Shown: positions 34,894 through 44,221, numbered from the stretch's first letter. The stretch is 64,000 nucleotides of DNA from Lysobacter terrestris (GCF_014489475.1 NZ_CP060820.1:682001-746000); one strand, 5' to 3'. Notes: generated from the letters alone by a model not told the origin. A program made the numbers and translations.

Positions 34894-37800
34894 TCAGCGC
34901 CGCAGCGCGGACAGTCGCTGGGCGAGCTTCTTCGGCGACACCCCGCCGCGCGCACCCAGTTCCTGCGCGAACAGCGAGACGCGCAGTTCCTCCAGTTCCC
35001 AGCGCAACGCCTGCCAGTCCGCCGCACCGGCGGCGCCACTGGCGACTGCATCGACCAGCGCGGAAGCGAACGGCGCCAGTTCGAGCATGCGCGCCTGGTC
35101 GCGGGTCGGATCGCGCAGCGCGCGTTCGCCGCGCAACGACAACGCCTTGAGGTAACGCGGGTACTCGCGCAGCGCGTCGGCGGGCACGTCGCGCAGGAAA
35201 CCCGGCGGCGTCAGCGTGGCCAGGTGCGCGCGCATGTCGTCGAGGTTGCCGCTGGCCCAGCCCATCAGCGGCGATTCCAGCTTCGCACGCACTTCAGCCA
35301 CGGCGGCCAGGATCACTTCGGCCTGGCGCAGACGCTCCATCGCTTCGGGAAACAACTGCTTCGCGACGGCATCACGACGCTCGGCAAAGGCCGCAGCGTC
35401 GCGGATGTCGTCCAGCCCCTCGCGCGTCAATGCATCGAAGGCGCCGTCGACCAGGTCGGCGCGCAGGCGGTCGCCGTCCTTCAAGCCGTCCACGCGTGGC
35501 GACGCGGATTCGATCGCGGCATAGAGCAGGCCGCTCTTCGGCGTCACCGGCAACTGCTTGCGCGCATGCTTGAGCTTGTCGGCCAGCGCGAGCGCGAGCA
35601 GCCGGCGCACGCCGCGCGGGTGCGCCTGCCGGGCGACCTCGCGTTCGGCGTGCACGCGCAGCGATGCGCTGGCACCGTCGTCGTGCAGGGCCGGATAGGC
35701 GGGCACGCCGCCGGCGCCGGGCACGGACGGCGGTATCGCCGTCTCCGGAAACGCAGTCAATCCGGTCTGCGCCAGGCCGTCGGCCGCCTTCGCCGCGAAA
35801 GCGGTCGCGGCGCGCTCGCCGAAGCGGCGGCGCAGCTCGTCGAGGTCGCGGGACTCTGCGAGAACCTGCCCCGCCAACACCGATTTCCCGTCACGGTCGA
35901 GCAGGCGCAGGTTGATGCGCAGGTGCGGTTCCAGCGCGGCGTCATCGAAGTCGGTCGCCGCGACCTCCACGCCCGTGAGCTTGCGCAGGAAGCGCGCCAG
36001 TTCGCCCACCAGCGCATCCGCCGACGGCTGCGCATGGGCCTCGTGGAAGGCGCGGGCGAAATCCGGCGCCGGCACGAAGTTGCGGCGCAACGTCTTCGGT
36101 AACGACTTGATCAGGCCCGCGGCCTTGTCCGCCACGAAGCCCGGCGCGAGCCACGACAGCCGCGCGGGATCGAGCGCGTTGAGCAGGTGCAGCGGCACCG
36201 CGACGGTCATGCCGTCGTCGGGCGCGCCGGGTTCGAAGCGGTACTTCACCGCCAGCTTCGCGTTGCCCAGCGTGAGGTAGGGCGGGAAGCGCGCGGCCTC
36301 GGTTTCGCCACCGATCATCAGGTCGTCGGACGACCACTCGAGCTTCGCCTTCTCCGGCGCGGGCAGCTTGGCGTACCACGCATCCAGCGCCTGCGCGTTG
36401 TGCACGTGCGCCGGCAGGCGGTCGAGGTACCACTGCGCCATCCACTCCTCGTCGACGACGAGGCCGGCGCGGCGCTGCTTGGCTTCCTCTTCCTTCGCCT
36501 TCGCCAGCGTGGCTAGGTTACGCGCGAGGAAGGCGCAACGGGTGTTGATCTCGCCGCTGACCAGCGCGTCGCGGGCGAAGATGACGCGGCTTTCTTCCGG
36601 GAACAGCGCGCCGTAATGCACCGGCCGCTTCGGCGCGAGCACCAGGCCGAACAGGCTGATCTGCTCGCTGCCGACCACGCGTCCCTGCGAACGCGCCCAG
36701 TGCGGATCGTGGTGGCGGCGCGAGAGCAGGTGCGCCAGCTCGCTGATCGCCCAATCCGGTTCGATCGTGGCGTTGGTCAGCGACCACACGCGCTCGGTGT
36801 CGAGCAGGGTCGCGGCCAGCACCCACGGCGGCGGCTTCTTTGCCAGCGGCGAACCGGGGAACAACTGGAACTTGCGCCCGCGCGGGCCGTCATAGAAGCC
36901 CTTGTCGCCGCGCTGGCCGATCTGCGTGGGCAGGCCGGCGAGCAGGGCCTTGTGCAGCGTGGCGTAGTGGTGCGCGCCGAGACCCTGCGCCCCCTCCCCT
37001 GTCATCCCGAGCGCAGCGAGGGGTCTGCTTTCCCTCTGAACTGCACGAACAACAGGTCCCTCGCTGCGCTCGGGATGACGTACTGAGGGCTTCGCCTCAT
37101 GCTGCCACCCCAGCTCATCGCACAACAGCTTCAACTGCCGGTGCAGCTCGCGCCATTCGCGCATGCGCAGGAAGCCGAGGAAGTGCTTGTCGCACCACGC
37201 GCGCAGCTTCGACTGGGTGAGTTCCTGGTGCGCGTCCTGGTAGGCATCCCACAACCTGAGGATGCCGACGAATTCGGAGCGCGGGTCGGCGAACAGCGCA
37301 TGCGCGGTGTCGGCCGCGGCGCGCTGGTCCGCCGGGCGTTCGCGCGGGTCCTGGATGCCGAGGAATGCCGCGATGGCGAGCATCTCGCGCAGGCAGCCGT
37401 GGCTGTTGGCGGCTACCAGCATGCGCGCGAGTTTCACGTCGACCGGCAGGCGCGCCATCAGCTTGCCGGTGGCGGTGAGCTGGCGCCGGCTGTCATTGGC
37501 GCTGGCGTCGACGGCGCCGAGTTCGCCCAGCTGCTGCCAGCCGTCGGCAACCGCGCGCGGATCGGGCGGCTCGAGGAACGGGAACTCCTCGATGCGGCCC
37601 AACCCCAGCGACAGCATGCGCAGGATCACCCCGGCGAGCGCGGCGCGGCGGATTTCCGGATCGGTGTAGCGCGGGCGCGATTCGAAATCGGCCTGCGAGT
37701 ACAGTCGGTAACAGGTGCCTTCGGCGATGCGGCCGCAGCGGCCCTTGCGCTGGTCGGCGCTGGCCTGCGAGACATCCTCGATGTGCAGGCGGTCGAGCTT

Positions 37801-39030
37801 TCCGCGCGGGCTGTAGCGCTTGACGCGCGCCAGGCCCGGATCGACCACGTAGCGGATGCGCGGCACGGTCAGCGACGTCTCGGCGACGTTGGTGGCGAGC
37901 ACGATGCGGCGCTTCGGCCCGGGATTGAACACGCGGTCCTGGTCGCGCACCGACAGCCGCGCGTACAGCGGCAGCACTTCGGTCTCGCGGTACTTGCGCC
38001 GTTCCAGCGCCTGGTGCGCGTCGCGGATCTCGCGCTCGCCGGACAGGAAGATCAGCACGTCGCCACGCGGGTCCTCGCGGGTGATCTCGTCGCAGGCGGA
38101 CACGATGCCGTCGTTGATGGTGCGATCGCCGCCGCGTCTTTCCTCGGAAAGACGCGGATCCGTACCGTTGCCGCCTTCGCCTTCCAACGGCCGGTAGCGC
38201 ACGTTCACCGGATAGCTGCGACCTTCGACGTTCACCACCGGCGCGTTGCCGAAATGCGCGGCGAAACGCTCGGTGTCGATGGTCGCCGAGGTGACGATGA
38301 CCTTCAGGTCCTTGCGCTTGGGCAGCAGCTGCTTCAGGTAGCCGAGCAGGAAGTCGATGTTGAGGCTGCGCTCGTGCGCCTCGTCGATAAGGATGGTGTC
38401 GTACTGCGACAGCCAGCGGTCGGACTGGATCTCGGCCAGCAGGATGCCGTCGGTCATGAACTTCACCGCGGTCTGCTCGCCGACGTTCTCGGTGAAGCGG
38501 ACCTGATAGCCGACGGCGCCACCGAGCGAGGTGTTCAGTTCCTCCGCCACGCGGCGCGCGACCGCGCGCGCGGCGATGCGGCGCGGCTGCGTGCAGCCGA
38601 TCATGCCGGCGGTGCCGCGACCGGCCGCAAGGCACAGCTTGGGCAACTGCGTGGTCTTGCCCGAACCGGTTTCGCCGGCGATCACCACGACCTGGTGCTG
38701 GCGGATGAGTTCGACGATGCGCTCGGCTTCGGCCGCGATCGGCAACGAAGGCTCCACCGGCGCCTGCGGCAATGCCGCTACCCGCGCCTCGCGTTGCGCG
38801 ACCGACGCCGACAGCGCCTGTGCGAACGCAGCCTGCGCCGGTTCGTCGCCGGGCTTCGCGCTCCAGCGCGACCACAGGCCGTGCAGGCGGCCGCGGTCGC
38901 GGCTCAACGCGCCGTCGATCGCGCGCCGCGCCTGCTGCAACGCGGCGTCCTGCGCTGGTGAAGGGGCGCGCGGGCGATCCCGGCCGGCCGGTCGTGACGC
39001 GGCCTTGGCGCTTGCATCGATAGGGTTCAT
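34894..39030 (-). CDS. hrpA: ATP-dependent RNA helicase HrpA
   Basis: A 1378-residue DEAH-box helicase (E. coli HrpA is 1300). Walker A is at residues 119-126 (GETGSGKT) and the DEAH box at 216-219 (ILIDEAHERSLN). Motif VI falls in DQRKGRCGRIAEGTCYRL. Next come the helicase-associated and OB-like parts and a long C-terminal HrpA-specific domain. HrpA acts on mRNA and stalled ribosomes. An extra stretch at about residues 651-677 (HPERSEG at one end, LAALGMTG at the other) is encoded by an inserted palindromic element, in frame and without a stop, between conserved regions. The gene diverges from dps across 86 bp. Confidence 0.96.
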   Translation of the reverse strand: MNPIDASAKAASRPAGRDRPRAPSPAQDAALQQARRAIDGALSRDRGRLHGLWSRWSAKPGDEPAQAAFAQALSASVAQREARVAALPQAPVEPSLPIAAEAERIVELIRQHQVVVIAGETGSGKTTQLPKLCLAAGRGTAGMIGCTQPRRIAARAVARRVAEELNTSLGGAVGYQVRFTENVGEQTAVKFMTDGILLAEIQSDRWLSQYDTILIDEAHERSLNIDFLLGYLKQLLPKRKDLKVIVTSATIDTERFAAHFGNAPVVNVEGRSYPVNVRYRPLEGEGGNGTDPRLSEERRGGDRTINDGIVSACDEITREDPRGDVLIFLSGEREIRDAHQALERRKYRETEVLPLYARLSVRDQDRVFNPGPKRRIVLATNVAETSLTVPRIRYVVDPGLARVKRYSPRGKLDRLHIEDVSQASADQRKGRCGRIAEGTCYRLYSQADFESRPRYTDPEIRRAALAGVILRMLSLGLGRIEEFPFLEPPDPRAVADGWQQLGELGAVDASANDSRRQLTATGKLMARLPVDVKLARMLVAANSHGCLREMLAIAAFLGIQDPRERPADQRAAADTAHALFADPRSEFVGILRLWDAYQDAHQELTQSKLRAWCDKHFLGFLRMREWRELHRQLKLLCDELGWQHEAKPSVRHPERSEGPVVRAVQRESRPLAALGMTGEGAQGLGAHHYATLHKALLAGLPTQIGQRGDKGFYDGPRGRKFQLFPGSPLAKKPPPWVLAATLLDTERVWSLTNATIEPDWAISELAHLLSRRHHDPHWARSQGRVVGSEQISLFGLVLAPKRPVHYGALFPEESRVIFARDALVSGEINTRCAFLARNLATLAKAKEEEAKQRRAGLVVDEEWMAQWYLDRLPAHVHNAQALDAWYAKLPAPEKAKLEWSSDDLMIGGETEAARFPPYLTLGNAKLAVKYRFEPGAPDDGMTVAVPLHLLNALDPARLSWLAPGFVADKAAGLIKSLPKTLRRNFVPAPDFARAFHEAHAQPSADALVGELARFLRKLTGVEVAATDFDDAALEPHLRINLRLLDRDGKSVLAGQVLAESRDLDELRRRFGERAATAFAAKAADGLAQTGLTAFPETAIPPSVPGAGGVPAYPALHDDGASASLRVHAEREVARQAHPRGVRRLLALALADKLKHARKQLPVTPKSGLLYAAIESASPRVDGLKDGDRLRADLVDGAFDALTREGLDDIRDAAAFAERRDAVAKQLFPEAMERLRQAEVILAAVAEVRAKLESPLMGWASGNLDDMRAHLATLTPPGFLRDVPADALREYPRYLKALSLRGERALRDPTRDQARMLELAPFASALVDAVASGAAGAADWQALRWELEELRVSLFAQELGARGGVSPKKLAQRLSALRR
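37001..37079. repeat. Palindromic element inserted in frame within hrpA
   Basis: A 79-bp element with perfect 22-bp inverted ends (37001-37022 and 37058-37079; the left end starts GTCATCCCGAGCGCAGCGAG). It lies wholly inside the hrpA reading frame. Translated on the hrpA strand it yields the HPERSEG...LAALGMT signature of a dispersed bacterial palindromic repeat often seen between genes. Only one copy is seen in this window. Confidence 0.85.
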
Positions 39031-39116
39031 CTATTCGAAAGAAAGAAACAGTTGACTTCACACCGTCGGCGGACCGGCCTATTGTCGCCGCTGGCATCCA
39101 CTACAGGGAGATCCGC

Positions 39117-39653
39117 ATGGCCAAGAACAAGTCGTCCAAGCCCGGCAGCACGAAGGCGGCCCCGGCGGGCAAGACCCTCGCCATCGATATCGGGATCGGC
39201 GGTGCGGATCGCAAGAAGATCGCGGAAGGCCTGTCGCGGTTCCTCTCCGACAGTTTCACCCTGTACCTGAAGACCCACAATTTCCACTGGAACGTCACCG
39301 GGCCGATGTTCAACAGCCTGCACGTGATGTTCGAAGGCCAGTACAACGAGCAGTGGACCGCGCTGGACGAGACCGCCGAGCGCATCCGTGCCCTGGGCTA
39401 CAACGCGCCCGGCTCGTACGCCGAATTCATCCGCCTGAGCTCGATCCCGGAAGAGCCCGGCCTGACCGACACCGCCGACTGGCACGAGATGGTGCGCCAG
39501 CTGGTGGTGGGCAACGAGGCCGTGGCCCGCACCGCGCGCAAGGTGCTCAAGATCGCCGAGGAAGGCGGCGACGACCCGACCGTGGACCTGATGACCCAGC
39601 GCCTGCAGGTGCACGAGAAGAACGCCTGGATGCTGCGCTCCCTGCTCCAGTAA
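39117..39653 (+). CDS. dps: DNA starvation/stationary-phase protection protein Dps
   Basis: A 178-residue ferritin-like protein (E. coli Dps is 167) that forms dodecamers, binds DNA and oxidises ferrous iron with peroxide. It has a Lys-rich N-terminal tail (MAKNKSSKPGSTKAAPAGK) suited to DNA binding. The family ferroxidase region is HNFHWNVTGPMFNSLHVMFE followed by QYNEQWTALDETAERIRALG. The C-terminal helix ends KNAWMLRSLLQ. An AGGGAG ribosome site precedes ATG 39117. It is transcribed alone, with a strong terminator downstream. No OxyR-like or clear sigma-70 site could be fixed in the 86 bp shared with hrpA. Confidence 0.96.
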   Translation: MAKNKSSKPGSTKAAPAGKTLAIDIGIGGADRKKIAEGLSRFLSDSFTLYLKTHNFHWNVTGPMFNSLHVMFEGQYNEQWTALDETAERIRALGYNAPGSYAEFIRLSSIPEEPGLTDTADWHEMVRQLVVGNEAVARTARKVLKIAEEGGDDPTVDLMTQRLQVHEKNAWMLRSLLQ

Positions 39654-39676
39654 GCCCGCGGCAGTACGCAATACGG

Positions 39677-39706
39677 GGCCCCGCGGATCGCGGGGCCTTT
39701 GTTTTC
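39677..39706 (+). terminator. Rho-independent terminator of dps
   Basis: A perfect 9-bp GC stem (GGCCCCGCG at 39677-39685 and CGCGGGGCC at 39689-39697) with a GAT loop, followed by TTTGTTTT. It lies 24 bp after the dps stop. Confidence 0.88.
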
Positions 39707-39783
39707 GGGCCTTGGGAAGTTTCCTAGGCCCACATGCGGCGATGCCTGCTGGGTTTGGGGTAGCCGGGCCGTAAAATGGCCGC

Positions 39784-41589
39784 ATGCACGACGCCGCCCT
39801 CGATCTCCTCCGCCGCATCTTCGGCCACCCCGGCTTCCGCGGCGAACAGGCGCAGATCGTCGAGCAGGTCGCCAACGGCGGCGACGCGCTGGTGCTGATG
39901 CCGACCGGCGGCGGCAAGTCGCTGTGCTACCAGCTCCCCGCCCTGCTGCGCGAGGGCTGCGGCATCGTCGTCTCGCCGCTGATCGCGCTGATGCAGGACC
40001 AGGTGGAAGGCCTGCGCCAGCTGGGCGTGCGCGCGGCGTTCCTGAATTCCTCGCTGGACGCGACGCAGGCCGCCAGCGTCGAACGCGAACTGCTGGCCGG
40101 CGAGCTCGATCTGCTGTACGTCGCGCCGGAACGCCTGCTTACGCCGCGCTTCCTGTCGCTGCTCGAGCGCGCGCGCATCGCGCTGTTCGCCATCGACGAG
40201 GCCCACTGCGTGTCGCAATGGGGCCACGACTTCCGCCCCGAGTACCGCCAGCTGACCGTGCTGCACGAACGCTGGCCGGACGTGCCGCGCATCGCGCTCA
40301 CCGCCACCGCCGACGAGCCGACGCGGCAGGAGATCGCCGAGCGGCTGGCGCTGGAACACGCACGCCGCTTCGTCAGCTCCTTCGACCGCCCCAACATCCG
40401 CTACCGTGTCGTGCAGAAGGACAACACGCTGCGGCAGCTGCGCGACTTCCTGCTCGCTCACCGCGGCCACAGCGGCATCGTCTACGCCTTCTCGCGCAAA
40501 CGCGTAGACAGCATCGCGCTGCAGCTGTGCGAACTGGGCATCGACGCCCTGCCCTACCACGCCGGCATGGACGCGGCGACGCGCGCCGCGCACCAGCGCC
40601 GCTTCCTGCAGGAAGACGGCGTGGTCATGGTGGCCACGATTGCCTTTGGCATGGGCATCGACAAGCCGGACGTGCGCTTCGTCGCGCACGTCGACCTGCC
40701 CAAGTCGGTGGAAGGCTATTACCAGGAAACCGGCCGCGCCGGCCGCGATGGCGAAGCCGCCGAGGCGTGGCTCTGCTACGGCCTGGGCGACACCATCAAC
40801 CTGCGCCAGCTGATCCTGCAGTCGGAAGCCGGCGAGGAACGCAAGCGCCTGGAACTGCGCAAGCTCGACGCCCTGCTCGGCTATTGCGAATCGACCACCT
40901 GCCGGCGGCAGTCGCTGCTGGGCTGGTTCGGCGAGGCGCATGCGGGCGGCTGCGGCAACTGCGACAACTGCCTGGAACCGCCGCAGAGCTGGGACGGCAC
41001 CATCGCCGCGCGCAAGGCCTTGTCGTGCGTGTACCGCAGCGGGCAGCGCTTCGGCGCCGCGCACGTCATCGACATCCTGCGCGGGATCGGCACCGAGCGC
41101 GTGCTGCAGTTCGGCCACGACCAGCTGAGCACGTGGTCGATCGGCAACGACCTGGACGAACGCCAGTGGCGCAGCGTGTTCCGCCAACTGGTGGCGCAGG
41201 GCCTGCTCGAAGCGGACGTCCACGGCGCCCTGCACCTGACCGAATCCGCCGGCCCGGTCCTGCGCGGGGACACCACCCTGCACTTCCGCACCGAGCAACC
41301 CAAGCCGCCACGGCGCCGCCGCGAGCGCGGCGCCAGCACGACGGACCAGGAGTTCGACCTCGCCCCCGATGCCCTGGTCCGCTTCAACGCATTGCGGGTC
41401 TGGCGCGCGAACACCGCGCGCGAGCAGAACGTGCCCGCCTACGTGATCTTCCACGACAGCACGTTGCGCACCATCGCCACCCACGCACCGGATGACCTCG
41501 ACGAACTGGCGCGCATCCCCGGCATCGGCGCCAGCAAGCTGGACCGCTACGGCGAGGATGTGCTGCAGCAGTTGTTCGATGCGGCGTGA
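39784..41589 (+). CDS. recQ: ATP-dependent DNA helicase RecQ
   Basis: A 601-residue RecQ (E. coli is 609), a 3'-5' helicase of recombination and fork repair. Walker A MPTGGGKSLCYQ is at about residues 39-50. The DEAH motif with aromatic-rich loop is AIDEAHCVSQWGHDFRPEYR, and motif VI is QETGRAGRDG. RQC zinc cysteines lie in CESTTCRRQ and CGNCDNCL. The C-terminal HRDC domain starts about residue 510 (FNALRVWRANTAREQNVPAY) and ends GASKLDRYGEDVLQ. It stands alone between the dps terminator and tRNA-Lys. Confidence 0.97.
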   Translation: MHDAALDLLRRIFGHPGFRGEQAQIVEQVANGGDALVLMPTGGGKSLCYQLPALLREGCGIVVSPLIALMQDQVEGLRQLGVRAAFLNSSLDATQAASVERELLAGELDLLYVAPERLLTPRFLSLLERARIALFAIDEAHCVSQWGHDFRPEYRQLTVLHERWPDVPRIALTATADEPTRQEIAERLALEHARRFVSSFDRPNIRYRVVQKDNTLRQLRDFLLAHRGHSGIVYAFSRKRVDSIALQLCELGIDALPYHAGMDAATRAAHQRRFLQEDGVVMVATIAFGMGIDKPDVRFVAHVDLPKSVEGYYQETGRAGRDGEAAEAWLCYGLGDTINLRQLILQSEAGEERKRLELRKLDALLGYCESTTCRRQSLLGWFGEAHAGGCGNCDNCLEPPQSWDGTIAARKALSCVYRSGQRFGAAHVIDILRGIGTERVLQFGHDQLSTWSIGNDLDERQWRSVFRQLVAQGLLEADVHGALHLTESAGPVLRGDTTLHFRTEQPKPPRRRRERGASTTDQEFDLAPDALVRFNALRVWRANTAREQNVPAYVIFHDSTLRTIATHAPDDLDELARIPGIGASKLDRYGEDVLQQLFDAA

Positions 41590-41590
41590 T

Positions 41591-41616
41591 GCTGCACGCG
41601 CGACGGCGCGTGCAGC
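41591..41616. terminator. Hairpin just after recQ, possible terminator
   Basis: A perfect 11-bp inverted repeat (GCTGCACGCGC and GCGCGTGCAGC) with a 4-nt loop, starting 2 bp after the recQ stop. No T run follows on either strand, so intrinsic termination is only possible. Confidence 0.4.
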
Positions 41617-41689
41617 GTGCCCCGCCCCACGAGGCGGGTCCCGCGTTCTCAAGCGTGTGGGCGACCAACAGACTCAGTCTCGCCGTGGT

Positions 41690-41765
41690 TGGTGGGTCGT
41701 GATGGATTCGAACCATCGACCAGCGGATTAAAAGTCCGATGCTCTACCGACTGAGCTAACGACCC
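41690..41765 (-). tRNA. tRNA-Lys (anticodon UUU)
   Basis: A 76-nt gene on the minus strand. The acceptor stem is GGGTCGT paired with ACGACCC, the D-arm includes AGCTCAGTCGGTAGAGC, and the anticodon loop is CTTTTAA giving UUU. The T-arm carries GGTTCGAATCC, and CCA is encoded at the 3' end (41692-41690). All four stems pair. It lies 95 bp downstream of queC and is convergent with recQ. Confidence 0.97.
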
Positions 41766-41812
41766 ACGGATGCAACAAGCGGCGTCACAACCGGCCTTGC
41801 GCCGGGGTGCGC

Positions 41813-41842
41813 ATTCTAGCGCAGGCGCGCCCCGATGGTCAG
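41813..41842 (-). promoter_or_regulatory. Possible promoter of tRNA-Lys
   Basis: On the minus strand CTGACC (41842-41837, 4/6 match to -35) is followed by an 18-nt spacer and TAGAAT (41818-41813, 5/6 match to -10). A GC-rich stretch (GCGCACCCC) follows where transcription would start, as expected for stringently controlled tRNA promoters. The predicted leader is about 40 nt. Confidence 0.45.
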
Positions 41843-41860
41843 ACCGTCACGCACGCGCCC

Positions 41861-42559
41861 TCAGGCGTAACGGGTCGGATCGGCAACCCCGGCCGTGGCA
41901 AAGCCTTCGGCGCGCAGGCGGCAGGCGTCGCAATGGCCGCAGGCGCGGCCGTCGGCATCGGCCTGGTAGCAGGACACGGTCTGGCTGAAGTCGACGCCCA
42001 GGCGCAGGCCTTCGCGCACGATGTCGGCCTTGCTCAGGAACTGCAGCGGCGCATGCACGCGGATGCCCGCGCCTTCGACGCCGGCCTTGGTCGCGAGGTT
42101 GGCGAGATCCTGGAACGCAGCGATGAACTCCGGGCGGCAATCCGGATACCCCGAGTAGTCGACCGCGTTGACGCCGCAGAAGATGTCGCTGGCGCCCAGC
42201 ACCTCGGCCCAGCCCAATGCCACCGACAGCATGATGGTGTTGCGCGCCGGCACGTAGGTGACCGGAATCGCGTCCTTGGCGGCGGCGACGCCGACGGCAT
42301 GCCCATCGGCGTCGGTGGGGACCAGGATCGCCTCGTCGGTCAACGCGGAGCCGCCGATGCTGCGCAGGTCGACGTTGACCGTCTTGTGCGCGACCGCGCC
42401 GAGCGCCTGCGACACGCGATCGGCCGCGTCGAGTTCCGATGTGTGGCGCTGGCCGTAGCGCACGCTCAAGGCATGCACGGCGAAACCCTGCTCGCGCGCG
42501 ATGGCGATGACGACGGCGGAGTCCATGCCTCCGGAAACGAGGACGACGGCGTTTTTCAT
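41861..42559 (-). CDS. queC: 7-cyano-7-deazaguanine synthase QueC
   Basis: A 232-residue enzyme (E. coli is 231) that converts 7-carboxy-7-deazaguanine to preQ0 with ATP and ammonia, in queuosine synthesis. The ATP-binding P-loop [16 protein letters not shown] is at the N-terminus, and [17 protein letters not shown] and [17 protein letters not shown] follow. The C-terminal zinc site has cysteines in VSCYQAD and [11 protein letters not shown]. It lies 51 bp downstream of queE on the same strand, so consecutive pathway steps are encoded together. queD and queF are not in the window. Confidence 0.97.
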   Translation of the reverse strand: MKNAVVLVSGGMDSAVVIAIAREQGFAVHALSVRYGQRHTSELDAADRVSQALGAVAHKTVNVDLRSIGGSALTDEAILVPTDADGHAVGVAAAKDAIPVTYVPARNTIMLSVALGWAEVLGASDIFCGVNAVDYSGYPDCRPEFIAAFQDLANLATKAGVEGAGIRVHAPLQFLSKADIVREGLRLGVDFSQTVSCYQADADGRACGHCDACRLRAEGFATAGVADPTRYA

Positions 42560-42610
42560 GTGTGTTTCCGAAGTGCTTCTTGAAGCGGGAAAGCGGAGCG
42601 GAGCGCAGTA

Positions 42611-43297
42611 TCAGCGACCGCGCTCGTCGTTCCACAGGAGCTTGTGCAGCTGCATCTGGAAACGCACCGGCAAATGGTCGGCGACGATCCAGTCGGCCAG
42701 TTCGCGCGGCGTGACCTGCGCAAAACTCGGCGAGAACAGCACCTCGCAGGTCCCGGCGAGGCGGTGTTCGGCGACGATCGCCTTCGCCCAGTCGTAGTCC
42801 TCGCGCGAACAGAGCACGAACTTCACCTGGTCGTGCGGCGTCAGCAGCGGCAGGTTCGACCACAGGTTGCGGTGCACTTCCGCCGAGCCCGGCGTCTTGA
42901 TGTCGAGCACGCGCGACACGCGCGGATCGACCTCACTGATGTCGATGGCACCGGAGGTTTCCAGCGAGACCTCATAGCCGGCATCGCACAGACGCTGGAG
43001 CAGGCCGATGCAGCGCTTCTGCGACAGCGGTTCGCCACCGGTGACACAGACGTGGCGCACGCCGTGCTTCGCGACCTCGGCGAGGATGTCGTCGATCGAC
43101 CACCACTCGCCGCCGTGGAAGGCGTACGCCGTATCGCAGTACTGGCAGCGCAACGGGCAGCCGGTCAGGCGCACGAACACGGTGGGCCAGCCCGCATGGC
43201 GGGCCTCGCCCTGCAGCGAGAGGAAGATTTCTGTGATCTTGAGGCGTTCCGCGGAGGCGGACACCTCGCTGGAAGCGCCCTGCAAAGCGGCGTTCAT
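42611..43297 (-). CDS. queE: 7-carboxy-7-deazaguanine synthase QueE
   Basis: A 228-residue radical-SAM enzyme (E. coli is 223) that rearranges 6-carboxytetrahydropterin to 7-carboxy-7-deazaguanine. The N-terminal LKITEIFLSLQGEARHAGWP is followed by the cluster-binding cysteines in TGCPLRCQYCDTAYAF (CX3CX2C), the glycine-rich VCVTGGEPLSQ, and substrate-site segments SLETSGAIDI and VLDIKTPGS. It is upstream of queC and 56 bp downstream of cpoB, so it may be transcribed from the tol-pal block. Confidence 0.97.
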   Translation of the reverse strand: MNAALQGASSEVSASAERLKITEIFLSLQGEARHAGWPTVFVRLTGCPLRCQYCDTAYAFHGGEWWSIDDILAEVAKHGVRHVCVTGGEPLSQKRCIGLLQRLCDAGYEVSLETSGAIDISEVDPRVSRVLDIKTPGSAEVHRNLWSNLPLLTPHDQVKFVLCSREDYDWAKAIVAEHRLAGTCEVLFSPSFAQVTPRELADWIVADHLPVRFQMQLHKLLWNDERGR

Positions 43298-43353
43298 GCC
43301 GCCATTGTAGCGTGCGGGCCCGGACGGCCCGCCCGATCAAACGACCGGTCCGC

Positions 43354-44178
43354 TCACTTGTTGCCGAGCTGGCCCAGCTGGATGGCGTTGAGGCGGTCGG
43401 CGGCGGTGCGGGCGGCATCGGTGCCCGGATAGCGGCTGGTCACCTGGGCCAGGGTGCGCTGCGCGGCTTCGAACTGGCGCGCGCCGTACTGCGACAGGCC
43501 CACCTTCAGCAGCGCACCCGACGCCTTGTCGTGGGTCGGGTAGCGGTCGAGCAGCGCCTGGAACTGTTCCTGCGCCAGGGCGTAATTCTGGGTGACGTAG
43601 TAGCTCTCGCCCAGCCAGTACAGCGCGTTGGGCGTGTAGCTGCCATTGGGATGCTGCTGCAGGAAATCCTGGAACAGCGTGGCCGACTGCACGTACTGGC
43701 CGGCCTTGAGCGCACTGAAGGCGGCGTCGTAGGCGGCGCGTTCGCCGGCGCTCTGCGCGATGGCGCCCTTGTCGCCGTACACGGTGGGTGCGTGGTCCTG
43801 CACGGTCGGCGTCGCGGTCACAGCCGCAGGCTTGCCGGTGGTCGGCGTCGCCGGCTTGCCGGTCGCCGCCGCCGGGGTGGCAGGCACGGGGCCCGCGCCT
43901 TCGAGGCGGTTCAGGCGATCGTCCAGGTCCAGGTACTGCGCCTTTGCGGTCGACTGCAGTTGCTGGTTCTGCTGTTGCAGTTCCTCGACCTGCGCACGCA
44001 GGGCCTGCACTTCCGAACGCAGCTGGGTGAGCTGGTTCAGCAGGTCGACATTGGCCTGGTTGTTGTTCGCGCGGGCCTCGAGCGCGGCGACGCGGTCGGC
44101 CAGGCTGACGCGCTGGGCGAAGGCGGGCGTGGACGCGAGGGCGGCGAGCAGCAGCGGCAGCAGGATTCGAAGGCGCAT
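43354..44178 (-). CDS. cpoB: Cell division coordinator CpoB (YbgF)
   Basis: A 274-residue periplasmic protein (E. coli is 263). The signal peptide is LRILLPLLLAALASTPAFAQ. An N-terminal trimerising coiled coil follows (SLADRVAALEAR, then LTQLRSEVQALRAQVEELQQ), then a Pro/Thr-rich linker. The C-terminal TPR domain has three repeats (YDAAFSALKAGQYVQSATLF, NALYWLGESYYVTQNYALAQ, and a third ending GTDAARTAADRL). In E. coli, CpoB links PBP1b activity with Tol constriction. The ATG at 44178 starts the signal peptide; an upstream extension to 44256 lacks homology. It follows pal after a hairpin. Confidence 0.95.
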   Translation of the reverse strand: MRLRILLPLLLAALASTPAFAQRVSLADRVAALEARANNNQANVDLLNQLTQLRSEVQALRAQVEELQQQNQQLQSTAKAQYLDLDDRLNRLEGAGPVPATPAAATGKPATPTTGKPAAVTATPTVQDHAPTVYGDKGAIAQSAGERAAYDAAFSALKAGQYVQSATLFQDFLQQHPNGSYTPNALYWLGESYYVTQNYALAQEQFQALLDRYPTHDKASGALLKVGLSQYGARQFEAAQRTLAQVTSRYPGTDAARTAADRLNAIQLGQLGNK

Positions 44179-44221
44179 GTCGGATTGGACCGTCGGGAAC
44201 GAAAAAGTTCGCACCGTTGAA

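Noticed and set aside
39052-39085. TTGACT and TATTGT upstream of dps as a promoter
   Set aside because: The spacer is 22 nt, too long for a sigma-70 promoter, and no better pair was found.
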